Source: Erythrobacter sp. Alg231-14
GTDB taxonomy: Bacteria; Pseudomonadota; Alphaproteobacteria; Sphingomonadales; Sphingomonadaceae
DNA length: 64,000 nucleotides
Assembly (NCBI RefSeq): GCF_900149685.1
Contig: NZ_LT702999.1
Location: 1,178,001-1,242,000, forward strand
Direction: 5' to 3'
Part shown: in pieces, positions 28,117 to 37,174 of the stretch
How positions within the stretch are numbered: position 1 is the stretch's first letter
Layout: each line of letters opens with the position of its first letter
Position numbers and translations under genes: made by a program
The notes under the pieces: model-generated
Seen by the model: the letters and a program-made list of their open reading frames with translations, nothing else
The model's database searches: none
Told to the model about the DNA's origin: nothing

Positions 28117-29313
28117 TTAAAGGCCGAGGATCATTTTCGTGATGATGTTGCGCTGAATTTCGTTCGACCCGCCATAGATCGATGTTTTGCGCATGTTGAA
28201 ATAGGTCGACGCTGCGTGCTGAGCGTATTCCGGACCAACCGGATATTGGTTCGAACCGGTATCCGCGATGCTGCCATAAAGCGGCGTTCCGTAAGAACCG
28301 ACCGCTTCCAATGTCAGCTCGGTGAGGCGTTGCTGAATCTCAGTTCCTTTGATTTTCAGGATCGAGCTTTCTGGGCCCGGACCTTTGCCTGCTTGTTCAC
28401 CGGCCAACGTCCGCAATTCGGTGATTTCCAACGCAGCCAGATCAATTTCAAGTTGGCTGACTTTGCGCGCAAAATCGAAGTCATTCATCAATGGCTCGCC
28501 ATCGAGAATTTCCGAACCAGCAATCTCGCGCAGTTTTTCAACGCCGCGTTTTGACCGCGCAACACCGGCAATGCCGCTGCGTTCGTGGGCAAGCAGGAAT
28601 TTGGCGTAGGTCCAACCCTGATTTTCGACGCCGACAAGGTTTTCGACCGGAACCCGAACATCAGTGAGCCACGTTTCGTTGACCTCATACCCGCCATCAA
28701 TCAATTTGATGGGCCGCACTTCGACGCCCGGAGTGTTCATATCAAGCAAGATGAAGCTGATGCCCTCTTGCGGTTTTGCCGCGTCCGGATCGGTCCGGCA
28801 CAGGAAGAAACCCCAATCTGCATGCTGGGCCAACGTGGTCCACGTTTTTTGACCGTTGATCACATAGTGATCGCCGTCTCGAACAGCCGTAGTTTTGAGC
28901 GAAGCGAGATCTGAGCCCGCGCCCGGTTCTGAATAGCCCTGACACCACCAAACATCACCACTGCGAATGCCGGGAAGATGTTGAGCCTTTTGTTCCTCGT
29001 TACCGAATGTGTAAATCACTGGGCCAACCATGGAGACGCCAAATGGAAGCGGCATGAGCGCGTTCACACGGGCATTTTCTTCACCCCAGATATAACGTTG
29101 AGTCGGGGTCCAACCAGTGCCGCCATATTGCTCAGGCCAGGCAGGAACGGACCAACCCTTTTCGCCCAAAACCTTGTGCCAGGCAACAAAGTCTTCGGGC
29201 GCCAAGTCTTCGCGTAGACCGGTGTCGCCGAGGTGTTTGGGATAGTTCGCCTCGATAAAGGCTCGCACTTCCTCACGGAACGCCACTTCTTCGGGCGTGA
29301 ACTCAAGATTCAT
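28117..29313 (-). CDS. Acyl-CoA dehydrogenase family protein (larger subunit)
   Basis: The start is set at the ATG at 29313 (398 residues), which has GGAGAG 7 bases upstream and gives the standard opening MNLEFTPEEVAFREEVRAF. The longer frame to 29376 has no such site. Recognisable parts: CQGYSEPGAGSDLASLKT (flavin/substrate loop), VINGQKTWTT, LAHERSGIAG and the C-terminal IYGGSNEIQRNIITK. In that last motif the residue that is catalytic Glu in medium-chain enzymes (YEGT) is Gly. The active base may therefore lie elsewhere or in the partner. It is upstream of the smaller homologue and probably co-transcribed with it. Expected role: alpha,beta-dehydrogenation of an acyl-CoA during degradation of a complex lipid or steroid. 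Confidence 0.85.
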   Translation of the reverse strand: MNLEFTPEEVAFREEVRAFIEANYPKHLGDTGLREDLAPEDFVAWHKVLGEKGWSVPAWPEQYGGTGWTPTQRYIWGEENARVNALMPLPFGVSMVGPVIYTFGNEEQKAQHLPGIRSGDVWWCQGYSEPGAGSDLASLKTTAVRDGDHYVINGQKTWTTLAQHADWGFFLCRTDPDAAKPQEGISFILLDMNTPGVEVRPIKLIDGGYEVNETWLTDVRVPVENLVGVENQGWTYAKFLLAHERSGIAGVARSKRGVEKLREIAGSEILDGEPLMNDFDFARKVSQLEIDLAALEITELRTLAGEQAGKGPGPESSILKIKGTEIQQRLTELTLEAVGSYGTPLYGSIADTGSNQYPVGPEYAQHAASTYFNMRKTSIYGGSNEIQRNIITKMILGL

Positions 29314-29420
29314 TGGGTTTCTCTCCAAAACTGAATTTTGTTGCGCCCCGTCTGCCACGGCCTTGGCTTTGGGCAAAGTCGAATCGCATCAAAAATTACG
29401 GAAAAGCGACGATTTTGGCC

Positions 29421-30488
29421 TCACTTCGACCAAAAAAACCGTCTTCCGAGCATTGTTGCCGCCACAAGGAACCAGATTGTCACCGCCATTGCGAAGAAGA
29501 TCATGGCCGGCGCGGCCCATCCAACAAGAATCAAAGCCGCTAGAAAGAGCGCGTAAACATCGCGCGATGTGATCGTTGATAGGGCGACCAATACGGGTGA
29601 CGCGGTGCGACGTGCGTCGTGCTTTAGCGCATCAAAGCTCAAGGCCCCTCCCTCACGGATGGATAGAAAACCCAGAACGGTCAGCCCAATGATCAACAGC
29701 GCAAGTCCAGCAAAGCCGGCCTGACCAGCTGCGACATTGCCGCTCATCCAAAGGTTGAAACTTACTCCGGCGATAAAAGCGAAATTGGTCGCCGCATCGC
29801 CAGCCGTATCCAACGTCGCGCCCAGTTTTGATGAGCGAAATGTGGCGCGTGCAATTTCGCCATCAACGCCATCAATCACGGACGCGAACTGAAACAGCAC
29901 CGCCCCCCACAGCAAGCCGACTTGCCCGCCCAGAAACAAACAGAGCGCCATAACAACTCCGATCAATCCAGCTGCGATTGTTGCGTGAATCGGGCGCACA
30001 CCGGGGAATCTTAGCAGGTGGAATGAGATAAGCTGAGAAATGGGGCGATTGATGTAGCGAGAGACGATGCCGTCGGTGGTTTTGCCCGTATTCGCGATGG
30101 TCCGGCGGCTTGCTTGGACGAGAGTTTGCGATGCTGAAACGGAATCTTGAAAGTGGTCATCGAGCAAGAATTCGGCAAGATTTCTTGGAATGACGTTTTC
30201 TGGATCACGCAAACATTCCAGCCCATCAATTGCACGGACCGCCGGATCAACCGTCCCGGAATCAACACTCGCCCATTTCATCTGAGCCTCTGGTGTAATC
30301 CGCTCTAAGTCGCGGTGAACTCTTTCAAAATCGCGCCATTTGCCCTTCACCAGCAGCAAAACTTCTTGATCCAGATCGATGATCCCCGCCCGCGATGCGA
30401 CAAGGATTGCCCGAACCGCGCAGGGAACGCCCGCAATCAACGTGTTGGCAACCGCGGCGCTTTGGAACACAATGGGGTGGTTCGTCAT
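29421..30488 (-). CDS. CDP-alcohol phosphotransferase with degenerate NTase-like N-domain
   Basis: A 355-residue membrane protein. The CDP-alcohol phosphotransferase signature is complete (DGVDGEIARATFRSSKLG, then ATLDTAGD, about residues 207-232), inside about six hydrophobic segments (150-355). Before it, KTTDGIVSRYINRPIS resembles the lead-in of di-myo-inositol-phosphate phosphate synthases (from memory of the family). The first 140 residues look like a sugar-nucleotidyltransferase fold (GVPCAVRAILVASRAGI) but lack the LAAGxGxR nucleotide loop, so that part is probably inactive. Active cytidylyltransferase function is available from the enzyme at 34013-34858. Substrates are inferred to be CDP-inositol plus an alcohol or phosphate acceptor. 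It is divergent from the second phosphotransferase, with 92 bases between starts. Confidence 0.75.
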   Translation of the reverse strand: MTNHPIVFQSAAVANTLIAGVPCAVRAILVASRAGIIDLDQEVLLLVKGKWRDFERVHRDLERITPEAQMKWASVDSGTVDPAVRAIDGLECLRDPENVIPRNLAEFLLDDHFQDSVSASQTLVQASRRTIANTGKTTDGIVSRYINRPISQLISFHLLRFPGVRPIHATIAAGLIGVVMALCLFLGGQVGLLWGAVLFQFASVIDGVDGEIARATFRSSKLGATLDTAGDAATNFAFIAGVSFNLWMSGNVAAGQAGFAGLALLIIGLTVLGFLSIREGGALSFDALKHDARRTASPVLVALSTITSRDVYALFLAALILVGWAAPAMIFFAMAVTIWFLVAATMLGRRFFWSK

Positions 30489-30580
30489 ACTATCCTGATC
30501 CGAATCCCAAACGCCGGATGTATCCCTCTTTATGCCGCGTCAATTTGCTCGATTGCCCCTCATTGCTCAGATCAACAACC

Positions 30581-31486
30581 ATGAGCAAGCCTGATCAACC
30601 TGACACCGTGCCCGATGCCCGAGAGGTTTCTGCGCGCCCGGTCGAATTGGAAGACTGGCTGAACGCTAACATCTACCACCCGTTATCTTATCGGTTGGCG
30701 CAAGTGCTACAACACACGATCATCACGCCCAACGCCGTGTCGATTTTCGGCGGGCTGTTGGTCGTGATCGCTGCGGTTTTGTATTGGGGTATGCCGGGCA
30801 CATTGGGAGCAGGCATCGCATTCTTGTTGCACCTCGGCTGGCACGTTTTTGACGGCGCCGATGGTGATCTGGCCCGGATGACAAACCGAACTAGCGCGCT
30901 TGGCGAAGTGATCGATGGCGCTTGCGACTATATCGGTCACATCATTCTCTATCTGTTTTTGGCAGCTGTTTTGGCGCAAGAGATGGGCTGGACTGGCGGA
31001 TTGTTGATGGTTCTCGCGGGATTGGCCAGAGCCGTTCAAACAGTCTTTTTCGAGACACAGCGTCGCCAATACCAATTTTGGGTCTACGGCGTGCCGTGGT
31101 TGAGAATTTCGTCGGCAGAAGGCACGCAGAACTCAACGCTGTTTAGCGCGCCTGCTCGGTTGTACCTTTGGTTGAGTTCCGCATTGGCCGCGGGTGGTCA
31201 CACCATTGACGCGTTGTTGGAACGGGTGACACAGGCCATCAAGCAACAGGCTGAGACTGAAGCGAAGCGCCGCTTTCAACCTGTGATCGAACGCTTCTCA
31301 ATCCTTTCGTCCAACTATCGCACTCTGGTGATTGGCGGCGCGATGATCGTCGGCGATCCAATCATCATTGTAATTTTCGAATTGTGTGCGCTCAGCGTGC
31401 TTCTGATCTACTTTTGGCTGCAAGCACGGCGCGAAATCTCCGCACTCGCTCTATTGATCAACGGCTTAAAGTCCGGCCAGAATTGA
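30581..31486 (+). CDS. CDP-alcohol phosphotransferase (second copy)
   Basis: The start is placed at the ATG at 30581 (301 residues). The frame extends further upstream, but through sequence without membrane or family character that overlaps the divergent gene's 5' end. Integral membrane protein with the intact signature DGADGDLARMTNRTSALGE followed by VIDGACD (about residues 91-116). This gives the four metal-binding Asp residues of the family. The opening TPNAVSIFGGL segment is also typical. It overlaps the convergent glycosyltransferase gene by 21 bases. With inositol-1-phosphate synthase and a cytidylyltransferase nearby, it could make a phosphatidylinositol-type lipid or move phospho-inositol onto a glycan. 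Which of these cannot be read from the sequence. It differs clearly from the copy at 29421. Confidence 0.8.
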   Translation: MSKPDQPDTVPDAREVSARPVELEDWLNANIYHPLSYRLAQVLQHTIITPNAVSIFGGLLVVIAAVLYWGMPGTLGAGIAFLLHLGWHVFDGADGDLARMTNRTSALGEVIDGACDYIGHIILYLFLAAVLAQEMGWTGGLLMVLAGLARAVQTVFFETQRRQYQFWVYGVPWLRISSAEGTQNSTLFSAPARLYLWLSSALAAGGHTIDALLERVTQAIKQQAETEAKRRFQPVIERFSILSSNYRTLVIGGAMIVGDPIIIVIFELCALSVLLIYFWLQARREISALALLINGLKSGQN

Positions 31487-32632
31487 CCGATATATAGCGA
31501 CATTCGCCCGCGCAAAATCGATCCAACGCATTTCTTTGGCTCGCGCAATCCCGGCCTCGCGCATGGCGTGAGATTTCTGATTGTCGTTCCAAACTTCGGC
31601 GATGGCGGTCGCTATGGAATCAACGCAGGTGGGATCGACGAGGACTGCCGCGCCGCCGGCGACCTCTGGCATTGCACTTCGGTTGCTGGTCACGACAGGG
31701 CAGCCACTGGCCATTGCCTCTGCAACAGGATTGCCAAACCCCTCGCACAAGGAGGGATGCAACAGCATACTTGCATCAGAATAGAGATTGATAAGATCCG
31801 CATCGTCAATCGGGCCGGTGAATCGGATTTGAGCGGTAACGCCCAATGATTTTGCCAATCGTTCAAGCGGTGCTGTGCCACCGCCCTGACGTTGAACCAT
31901 GACCAAGAATTTGTCGCGCTCACCGCCAAAGCTGCGCGCAAAGCCCTGCATGGCTCTTTCGTGATTTTTGTAAGGCGCAAACTGTCCAACGATCAAAGCG
32001 TATTGCGCATCTTGGGCCAAACCTAGGCGCGCCTTCAACCTGTCATCGCGTCCCACTGGTTTGAACCGATCGGACACGCCGGATGGCGTAACACAAATGC
32101 GCGGTTCGCTTGCGGGATAACGCTGAACGATCTCAGCCTTCGTCGCCGCGCTGACGGTGGCAATACGATCCGATTGGGCAATGGCGCGGCGGATCCCATG
32201 GCCAAAGAAGTTTCTCTTGATTGAGCCATACGGACTGCTGTCGCACCACTCAGGATTGGTTAGCCACATGATGTCGTGAACCGTCGTGACGCATGGCATC
32301 CCTAATCGCGCTGGCATGGTATTCGCCGTGGCATGGTACAAATCAGCACCCAAAAGCGGCGCAATTTCTGGCAGGAACCACATGCTAGCCGGGCTGTTTG
32401 AACCGACCTGTACAATCACCTCTTCGACATTTGATCGAGCGCTCAACGGCAATTTTAGCCGGGCGTTCTTAAGCAATCGAAATGTCAGATCGGGGGCCAG
32501 ATCAGGAGCGTGATCGATGAGCCCTTGAATTACTTGAGAAATACCACTCGGTCGATCGCTAATATAGCGGCAATCTATGCAAATGGTTGGGATGTCAGAG
32601 CCTTCATCGGAAAGGGAGTTCAAGGGCCCCAA
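31466..32632 (-). CDS. Glycosyltransferase, GT4 family
   Basis: A GT-B glycosyltransferase of about 388 residues. N-terminal half: IDCRYISDRPSGISQVIQGL and VTTVHDIMWL. C-terminal half: ALIVGQFAPYKNHERAM and the donor-binding E-x7-E region HPSLCEGFGNPVAEAMASG, then SNRSAMPEVAGGAAVLVDP. All GT4 hallmarks are there. The frame opens right after a stop and the first possible start is a TTG at 32632; a TTG at 32623 is also possible and no ATG is available nearby. It points against its neighbours but lies inside the inositol/capsule island. Its donor sugar and acceptor are unknown. A role in capsule repeat assembly is inferred from location. Confidence 0.85.
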   Translation of the reverse strand: MGPLNSLSDEGSDIPTICIDCRYISDRPSGISQVIQGLIDHAPDLAPDLTFRLLKNARLKLPLSARSNVEEVIVQVGSNSPASMWFLPEIAPLLGADLYHATANTMPARLGMPCVTTVHDIMWLTNPEWCDSSPYGSIKRNFFGHGIRRAIAQSDRIATVSAATKAEIVQRYPASEPRICVTPSGVSDRFKPVGRDDRLKARLGLAQDAQYALIVGQFAPYKNHERAMQGFARSFGGERDKFLVMVQRQGGGTAPLERLAKSLGVTAQIRFTGPIDDADLINLYSDASMLLHPSLCEGFGNPVAEAMASGCPVVTSNRSAMPEVAGGAAVLVDPTCVDSIATAIAEVWNDNQKSHAMREAGIARAKEMRWIDFARANVAIYRSILAGL

Positions 32633-32899
32633 TGGCCGCTAATCATGCGTTCACCTTATAAGAGGCAGGACGCGACCGTCAAAATCAGGCTCCTTTCCGT
32701 TCATTGGCCGCTAAACGTGTAGAATATGCGCTGAACCGCGCGGAGATGGTGAAAGCCGCTTGAAACAAAGTTTCATCTCGGCCAGTTCGGGAACTTGAGA
32801 TTCTACGGGGTGGAAGTCCGAAATGGCTGCCGCGTATCACGATTGCCGGGTCGCATGGCGATGACGTGAAGACTGTTGGGTGCTTCGGAAAGGTCAGCA

Positions 32900-34000
32900 A
32901 TGACGCCAATTAGGGTAGCAATCGTAGGCTTAGGCAATTGCGCCAGCTCGCTGGTCCAAGGGATTGAGCGCTATCGCACAGCGCCATCATCCGCGGGTCT
33001 GATCCAAGAATTTGTGGGCGATTATTCGGTTGGCGATATAGAAATCGTTCTTGGTTTTGATGTCGATCGGCGCAAAGTCGGATCCGATGTTTCTGAGGCA
33101 ATTTTCGCAAAACCAAACAACACAACTGTCTTTCATCCCGATATTGCACCGATCGGGGCGCCGGTCCTTATGGGAAAAACGTTGGATGGTGTCGCATCGC
33201 ATATGGCGGATGTGGACGAGAATGGTTTCATCGTCTCTGATACAGAGGAAGCCACGCAGCAGGGCGTTGTCGATGCCTTGCGCGAACATCGCGTGGATGT
33301 GCTGGTGAACTTTCTACCTGTGGGGTCACAGAAAGCCAGCGAGTTTTACATGATGTGCGCTCTCGAAGCGGAAACGGCGGTGGTAAATTGCATCCCGGTT
33401 TTCGTCGCTAGCGACCCTCTTTGGGAGGCGCGCTTTCGCCAAAAAGGCCTGCCGATCGTTGGTGATGACATTAAGGCCCAAATCGGTGCCACGGTCGTCC
33501 ATCGGATGTTGAGCCAATTGTTCGCGTCACGCGGCGTGGGTGTTGATCACACCTATCAACTCAACACGGGCGGCAACACGGATTTCATGAACATGATGGA
33601 CCGTGGCCGGATAACCTCCAAGAAAGTGTCCAAAACCCAAGCGGTGCAAAGCGCATTGGCGGAGCGTCTTGCAGACGGCGACATTGTGATTGGGCCTTCG
33701 GAATATGTCCCATGGCAAAAAGACAACAAGATCTGTTTCTTGCGAATTGAGGGCGAACAATTTGGCGGAGTGCCAATGCATCTTGAGATGCGTCTATCGG
33801 TGGAAGACAGCCCGAATGCCGCCGCTTGCGTCGTGGATGCGATCAGATATTGCCGGGTCGCGATGGAACGCGGTGAAGCCGGTGCACTAACCGGTCCATC
33901 GGCATTTTATTGCAAACACCCTCCACAACAAATGCCAGAGGAACAGGCCGAAAAGCTCTTGATTGAGCAATACCGCGCTTACTCGTGCGCGGCGGAGTGA
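32900..34000 (+). CDS. ino1: myo-Inositol-1-phosphate synthase
   Basis: A 366-residue enzyme converting glucose 6-phosphate to L-myo-inositol 1-phosphate with bound NAD. The ATG at 32900 is chosen because GGAAAGG lies upstream and the NAD loop follows at once (VAIVGLGNCASSLVQG). Other family marks: GFDVDRRKVG, NFLPVGSQKASEFYM, VVNCIPVFVASDP, GDDIKAQIGATVVHR, the LNTGGNTDFMNM active-site segment and DRGRITSKKVSKT. It is the shorter, actinobacterial/archaeal-like class (about 360-370 residues) rather than the 500-residue eukaryotic class. It lies 12 bases before the cytidylyltransferase, so the inositol phosphate is probably activated straight away. Such a synthase in front of a capsule exporter is the key clue for region 29421-42012. 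Confidence 0.93.
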   Translation: MTPIRVAIVGLGNCASSLVQGIERYRTAPSSAGLIQEFVGDYSVGDIEIVLGFDVDRRKVGSDVSEAIFAKPNNTTVFHPDIAPIGAPVLMGKTLDGVASHMADVDENGFIVSDTEEATQQGVVDALREHRVDVLVNFLPVGSQKASEFYMMCALEAETAVVNCIPVFVASDPLWEARFRQKGLPIVGDDIKAQIGATVVHRMLSQLFASRGVGVDHTYQLNTGGNTDFMNMMDRGRITSKKVSKTQAVQSALAERLADGDIVIGPSEYVPWQKDNKICFLRIEGEQFGGVPMHLEMRLSVEDSPNAAACVVDAIRYCRVAMERGEAGALTGPSAFYCKHPPQQMPEEQAEKLLIEQYRAYSCAAE

Positions 34001-34012
34001 ACCGGTCACGGT

Positions 34013-34858
34013 GTGACCCTCAATCACGCGTCGGCGCCGCAGCTACATATTGAAGATCGGAAGGATACTTTGGTCCAAAACGCTGTAATCCTTGCTGCTG
34101 GTTTTGGCAGTCGATTGGCAAGCCGCAGCGATTCCAAACCGCTTGCGACGATCAAAGGCATGACGTTGATCGAGATATCGGTGCGGCAAGCTATTGCTGC
34201 GGGTGTGCAGAACATTGTCGTTGTGACCGGCCACAAAGCCGATGAGGTCGAAGCAGAATTGGTCCGATTGTCGTCGGCGATGGATTGCGCCATCACTCCA
34301 AGGCGCATTGACGATTGGACAAAACCCAATGGCTGGTCCGTTATCGCCGGTGCGTCGGGTCTAGCCGGACCATTTTTGTTGATGATGGCCGATCATATTT
34401 TTGGCGACGGCGTTCTGGATCGCCTCGCCATGCAAAGTTTAACCGATGAAGACGCAATCTTGGCCACCGATCGGATCGACAACCCTCTGGTCGATCCCGA
34501 TGACGCCACATGGGTCGCACTCAAAAAGCCCACACCCACATGCGGTGGACGCATCAACAAGATTGGCAAAGATATCGCCGCCTATGATGTCGTCGATTGC
34601 GGTGCGTTTTTGGCCAATGCAAATTTACCGCGAGCGATCGAAAGCGCGATTGATCTGGGGAAACCGGGAAGTCTGTCCGATGGAATTCAGGCATTGGCCG
34701 ATCTTGGTCGCGCCGCAACGATCGACATAGATGGCGGATGGTGGGTCGATGTGGACGATCCGCGCGCGCACGATTTAGCCGATGCTCACATTGCGGATCA
34801 TCTGGCGATCTTCGCCCCTGGTCTGACCCCAGCGGCAAAGGATGATCGTGCCGCATAG
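34013..34858 (+). CDS. CTP:inositol-1-phosphate cytidylyltransferase-like enzyme
   Basis: A 281-residue nucleotidyltransferase of the GT-A type. Signature loop VILAAGFGSRLASRSDSKPL (residues about 25-44), then GVQNIVVVTGHKADEVEAEL and LMMADHIFGDGVLDRL, the ADHxF form I associate with IPCT enzymes. GGWWVDVDDPRAHDLAD lies near the end. The start is taken as the GTG at 34013, 12 bases after the synthase; a later start near residue 20 is possible. The expected reaction is CTP plus inositol 1-phosphate giving CDP-inositol and pyrophosphate. The specificity is inferred from the synthase immediately upstream and the two CDP-alcohol phosphotransferases nearby. A different alcohol phosphate, as in choline-type LicC enzymes, is the alternative. 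The 3' end overlaps the next gene by 17 bases. Confidence 0.8.
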   Translation: MTLNHASAPQLHIEDRKDTLVQNAVILAAGFGSRLASRSDSKPLATIKGMTLIEISVRQAIAAGVQNIVVVTGHKADEVEAELVRLSSAMDCAITPRRIDDWTKPNGWSVIAGASGLAGPFLLMMADHIFGDGVLDRLAMQSLTDEDAILATDRIDNPLVDPDDATWVALKKPTPTCGGRINKIGKDIAAYDVVDCGAFLANANLPRAIESAIDLGKPGSLSDGIQALADLGRAATIDIDGGWWVDVDDPRAHDLADAHIADHLAIFAPGLTPAAKDDRAA

Positions 34859-36083
34859 AGATCGCCCGATTCTGTTGGATGTAACCCGGCTTGTGTCGCG
34901 CAGTTGGACGGGACGGCGATCAACCGGGATTGATCGCGTGTGCTACGCCTATCTGCGGCATTTCCGGAAAGACGCACGAGCGGTGGTGCAATATCGAGGA
35001 ATCGTGCGCGTTCTGGATGCGCGACGTTCGGAAGAATTGTTCGATTTGCTCTTGGCTCCTGCGCGCGGGTTTAGAGCGAAAATCGGGAAATGGGCACCAT
35101 CCGCGCTGCTGTTTTCTGGAATTTCTGATGATTTTCGTGGCTTGAATTATATAAATGTCAGCCACACCGATTTCGATCTAACGCCGCACACCGATTGGGT
35201 CACACGCAATGGTTTGCGCTCTTTCTATTTTATCCATGACCTTATCCCTATCCGGCATCCAAACCTTTCACGGCCGCATGCAGTCGCACGGCATACGGGG
35301 CGGGTTCGCGCTGCGCTTTGCCATGCGAACACTATCATCGTCGGATCAGAGATCGTCGCAGAAGATTTGCGAGCTTTCGCGTCAGAGGAAGCATTGCCGA
35401 CGCCAACAATTGTGGTTTCGAACATCGCAGGGGAGCGTTTGAGGACCGATCCTACGCACCCTTCACCATCCGGCGTTGTGCCAACCGCGCCATACTTCAT
35501 CTGCGTTGGAACAATTGAGCCTCGCAAGAACCATCAATTGCTGTTCGATGTTTGGGGTCGCCTTGCCTCGCAATTGGGTGATCAAACGCCTCGATTGATG
35601 GTGATCGGTCAGAAAGGGCCGATGACCCGCGATATTCTCGCGCAGGCTTCCGCCTCAGAGCACATCAAATTGCTCCATTCTTGTTCGGACGCCCAATTGT
35701 CCGCCTTGATCAGGAATTCCGTCGGATTGTTAATGCCCAGCCTGGCCGAAGGGTTTGGTTTGCCGGTGGACGAAGCGTTGGCCGCAGGAACATCCGTTAT
35801 CGCCAGCGACATTCCGATTTTTCGAGAAATCGGCCAAGGTATTCCCACTTTGATCGACCCCGAAGACCGCGCGGCATGGGGCCGTACGATCATGGCGTTC
35901 ACAGACGTTTCGATTGCGACGGAAACCGCTCGGACAAAGCGATCTCTACATTACCGGGCACCGACCTGGGATGCGCATTTTGATGCGGTTGAGCACTGCC
36001 TCTCTTTGCCCGTTCAACAACCACCATCCTCGGCCGCAACCTTGAAAAAGAGCGCCGCATGTGAAAGCAGCCTAGCGGCATGA
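34842..36083 (+). CDS. Glycosyltransferase, GT4 family
   Basis: A 413-residue protein (start ATG 34842; GTG 34848 has better spacing from AAAGG). GT-B fold: LLDVTRLVSRSW and GRRSTGIDRVCYAYL near the N-terminus, FIHDLIPIRHP as acceptor-side loop, then ICVGTIEPRKNHQLLFDVW and the donor-site MPSLAEGFGLPVDEALAAG (about 300-318), IASDIPIFREIGQGIP. The gene overlaps the cytidylyltransferase upstream (17 bases) and the KpsE-like gene downstream (ATGA), which fixes it in the export operon. Likely role: adding a sugar, perhaps mannose or a related hexose, to the exported glycan. Neither donor nor acceptor can be read from the sequence. The last 25 residues are Ser/Pro/Ala-rich and variable. Confidence 0.85.
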   Translation: MIVPHRDRPILLDVTRLVSRSWTGRRSTGIDRVCYAYLRHFRKDARAVVQYRGIVRVLDARRSEELFDLLLAPARGFRAKIGKWAPSALLFSGISDDFRGLNYINVSHTDFDLTPHTDWVTRNGLRSFYFIHDLIPIRHPNLSRPHAVARHTGRVRAALCHANTIIVGSEIVAEDLRAFASEEALPTPTIVVSNIAGERLRTDPTHPSPSGVVPTAPYFICVGTIEPRKNHQLLFDVWGRLASQLGDQTPRLMVIGQKGPMTRDILAQASASEHIKLLHSCSDAQLSALIRNSVGLLMPSLAEGFGLPVDEALAAGTSVIASDIPIFREIGQGIPTLIDPEDRAAWGRTIMAFTDVSIATETARTKRSLHYRAPTWDAHFDAVEHCLSLPVQQPPSSAATLKKSAACESSLAA

Positions 36084-37174
36084 TAGAACGGTTAAAAACA
36101 CTCAACGTATTGTCGATCGTCACTGTGATTGTGCCGACCGTCTTGGCGGTGCTGTATTATGGTCTGTTTGCGCAGGACATCTACATCTCGGAATCGCGCA
36201 TCATTGTGCGCAATCCCGCCCAGTCGACGCCGTCGCCGTTGAATTTGGCGCTGGACCAAACTGGGTTTGGCGCCGTCAATGATGGCAACAATTCCGTAGT
36301 CGCCTACCTGCAATCACGCCAAGCAATTGAACAAGGCAACGCCGATGGGTTGATTGTTGATGCCTACAGCGATGAGGGGATTTTTTGGTTCGACCGTTTC
36401 GGCAGTTGGGGTGCGGACAGCAACGAAGAATTCTACCGGTATTTTTCAAACAAGCTCGACGTGGACGAAGGGGCCACAACGCAGGTCCTGACCATAACCG
36501 TCCGAGCGTTCGACCCCGAACAAGCGCGCACAATCAACCAGCGTCTGGTTCAACAATCAGAGGAATTGGTGAACAGCCTCTCTGGCAGAGCCCAATCTGA
36601 TCTTATCGAAATTGCTGAAGGCGAAGTTGAGGAAGCCGCTGAGGTCGCCAGATTGGCTGCACTGGAGCTTGCGCAATTCAGAGATGCTAGCGGGATCGTC
36701 GACCCGGTGCAGCAATCCGAAGTCGGCCTGCAAATGATCTCAAAACTGCAAGACGAATTGATCGGCGCGCAAACCCGTCTGCGTCAATTGCAGACCTACA
36801 CGCCGCAAGCATCGCAAATTCCGTTCCTGCAAACACAAGTGCGCGAACTGCAGGGTCAGATCACGCGTGCGCGCAGCGAATTGACCGGCGGACGGGAATC
36901 GCTGTCGACCGCTCTTGCCCAATATCAAGAGCTTGAAGTGAAACTCCAATTTGCTGAGGCTCAATTGGCGGCGACGCGGGCGGGTTTGCAGGAAGCAAAA
37001 GCCGAAGCCCGCCGCAAACAAGCCTATCTTGAAGAAATTTCGGCACCCAGCCTGCCCGATTACGCCGTTGAACCGCGCCGAATCCGAAGCATCATTGCGA
37101 CTTTTGTCTTGGGCTTACTCGCATGGGGCGTCTTGTACATGTTGGCGATTGGAGTGCGCGAGCACAGCGATTGA
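36080..37174 (+). CDS. Capsule export inner-membrane protein, KpsE/BexC/CtrB type
   Basis: A 364-residue polysaccharide co-polymerase of the ABC-capsule class. One membrane segment near each end (about 8-30 and 338-358). Between them is a large periplasmic part that opens with the family beta segment (IYISESRIIVRNP, then AQSTPSPLNLALDQTGF) and continues as a long coiled coil (about 175-320, rich in Gln, Glu, Ala and Arg). There is no cytoplasmic tyrosine-kinase domain, in line with ABC-type rather than Wzy-type export. It links the ABC transporter in the inner membrane with the outer-membrane Wza/KpsD-like protein encoded at 40798-42012. It overlaps the glycosyltransferase before it (ATGA) and the permease after it (TGATG), so stoichiometric translation is likely. 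Confidence 0.9.
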   Translation: MIERLKTLNVLSIVTVIVPTVLAVLYYGLFAQDIYISESRIIVRNPAQSTPSPLNLALDQTGFGAVNDGNNSVVAYLQSRQAIEQGNADGLIVDAYSDEGIFWFDRFGSWGADSNEEFYRYFSNKLDVDEGATTQVLTITVRAFDPEQARTINQRLVQQSEELVNSLSGRAQSDLIEIAEGEVEEAAEVARLAALELAQFRDASGIVDPVQQSEVGLQMISKLQDELIGAQTRLRQLQTYTPQASQIPFLQTQVRELQGQITRARSELTGGRESLSTALAQYQELEVKLQFAEAQLAATRAGLQEAKAEARRKQAYLEEISAPSLPDYAVEPRRIRSIIATFVLGLLAWGVLYMLAIGVREHSD

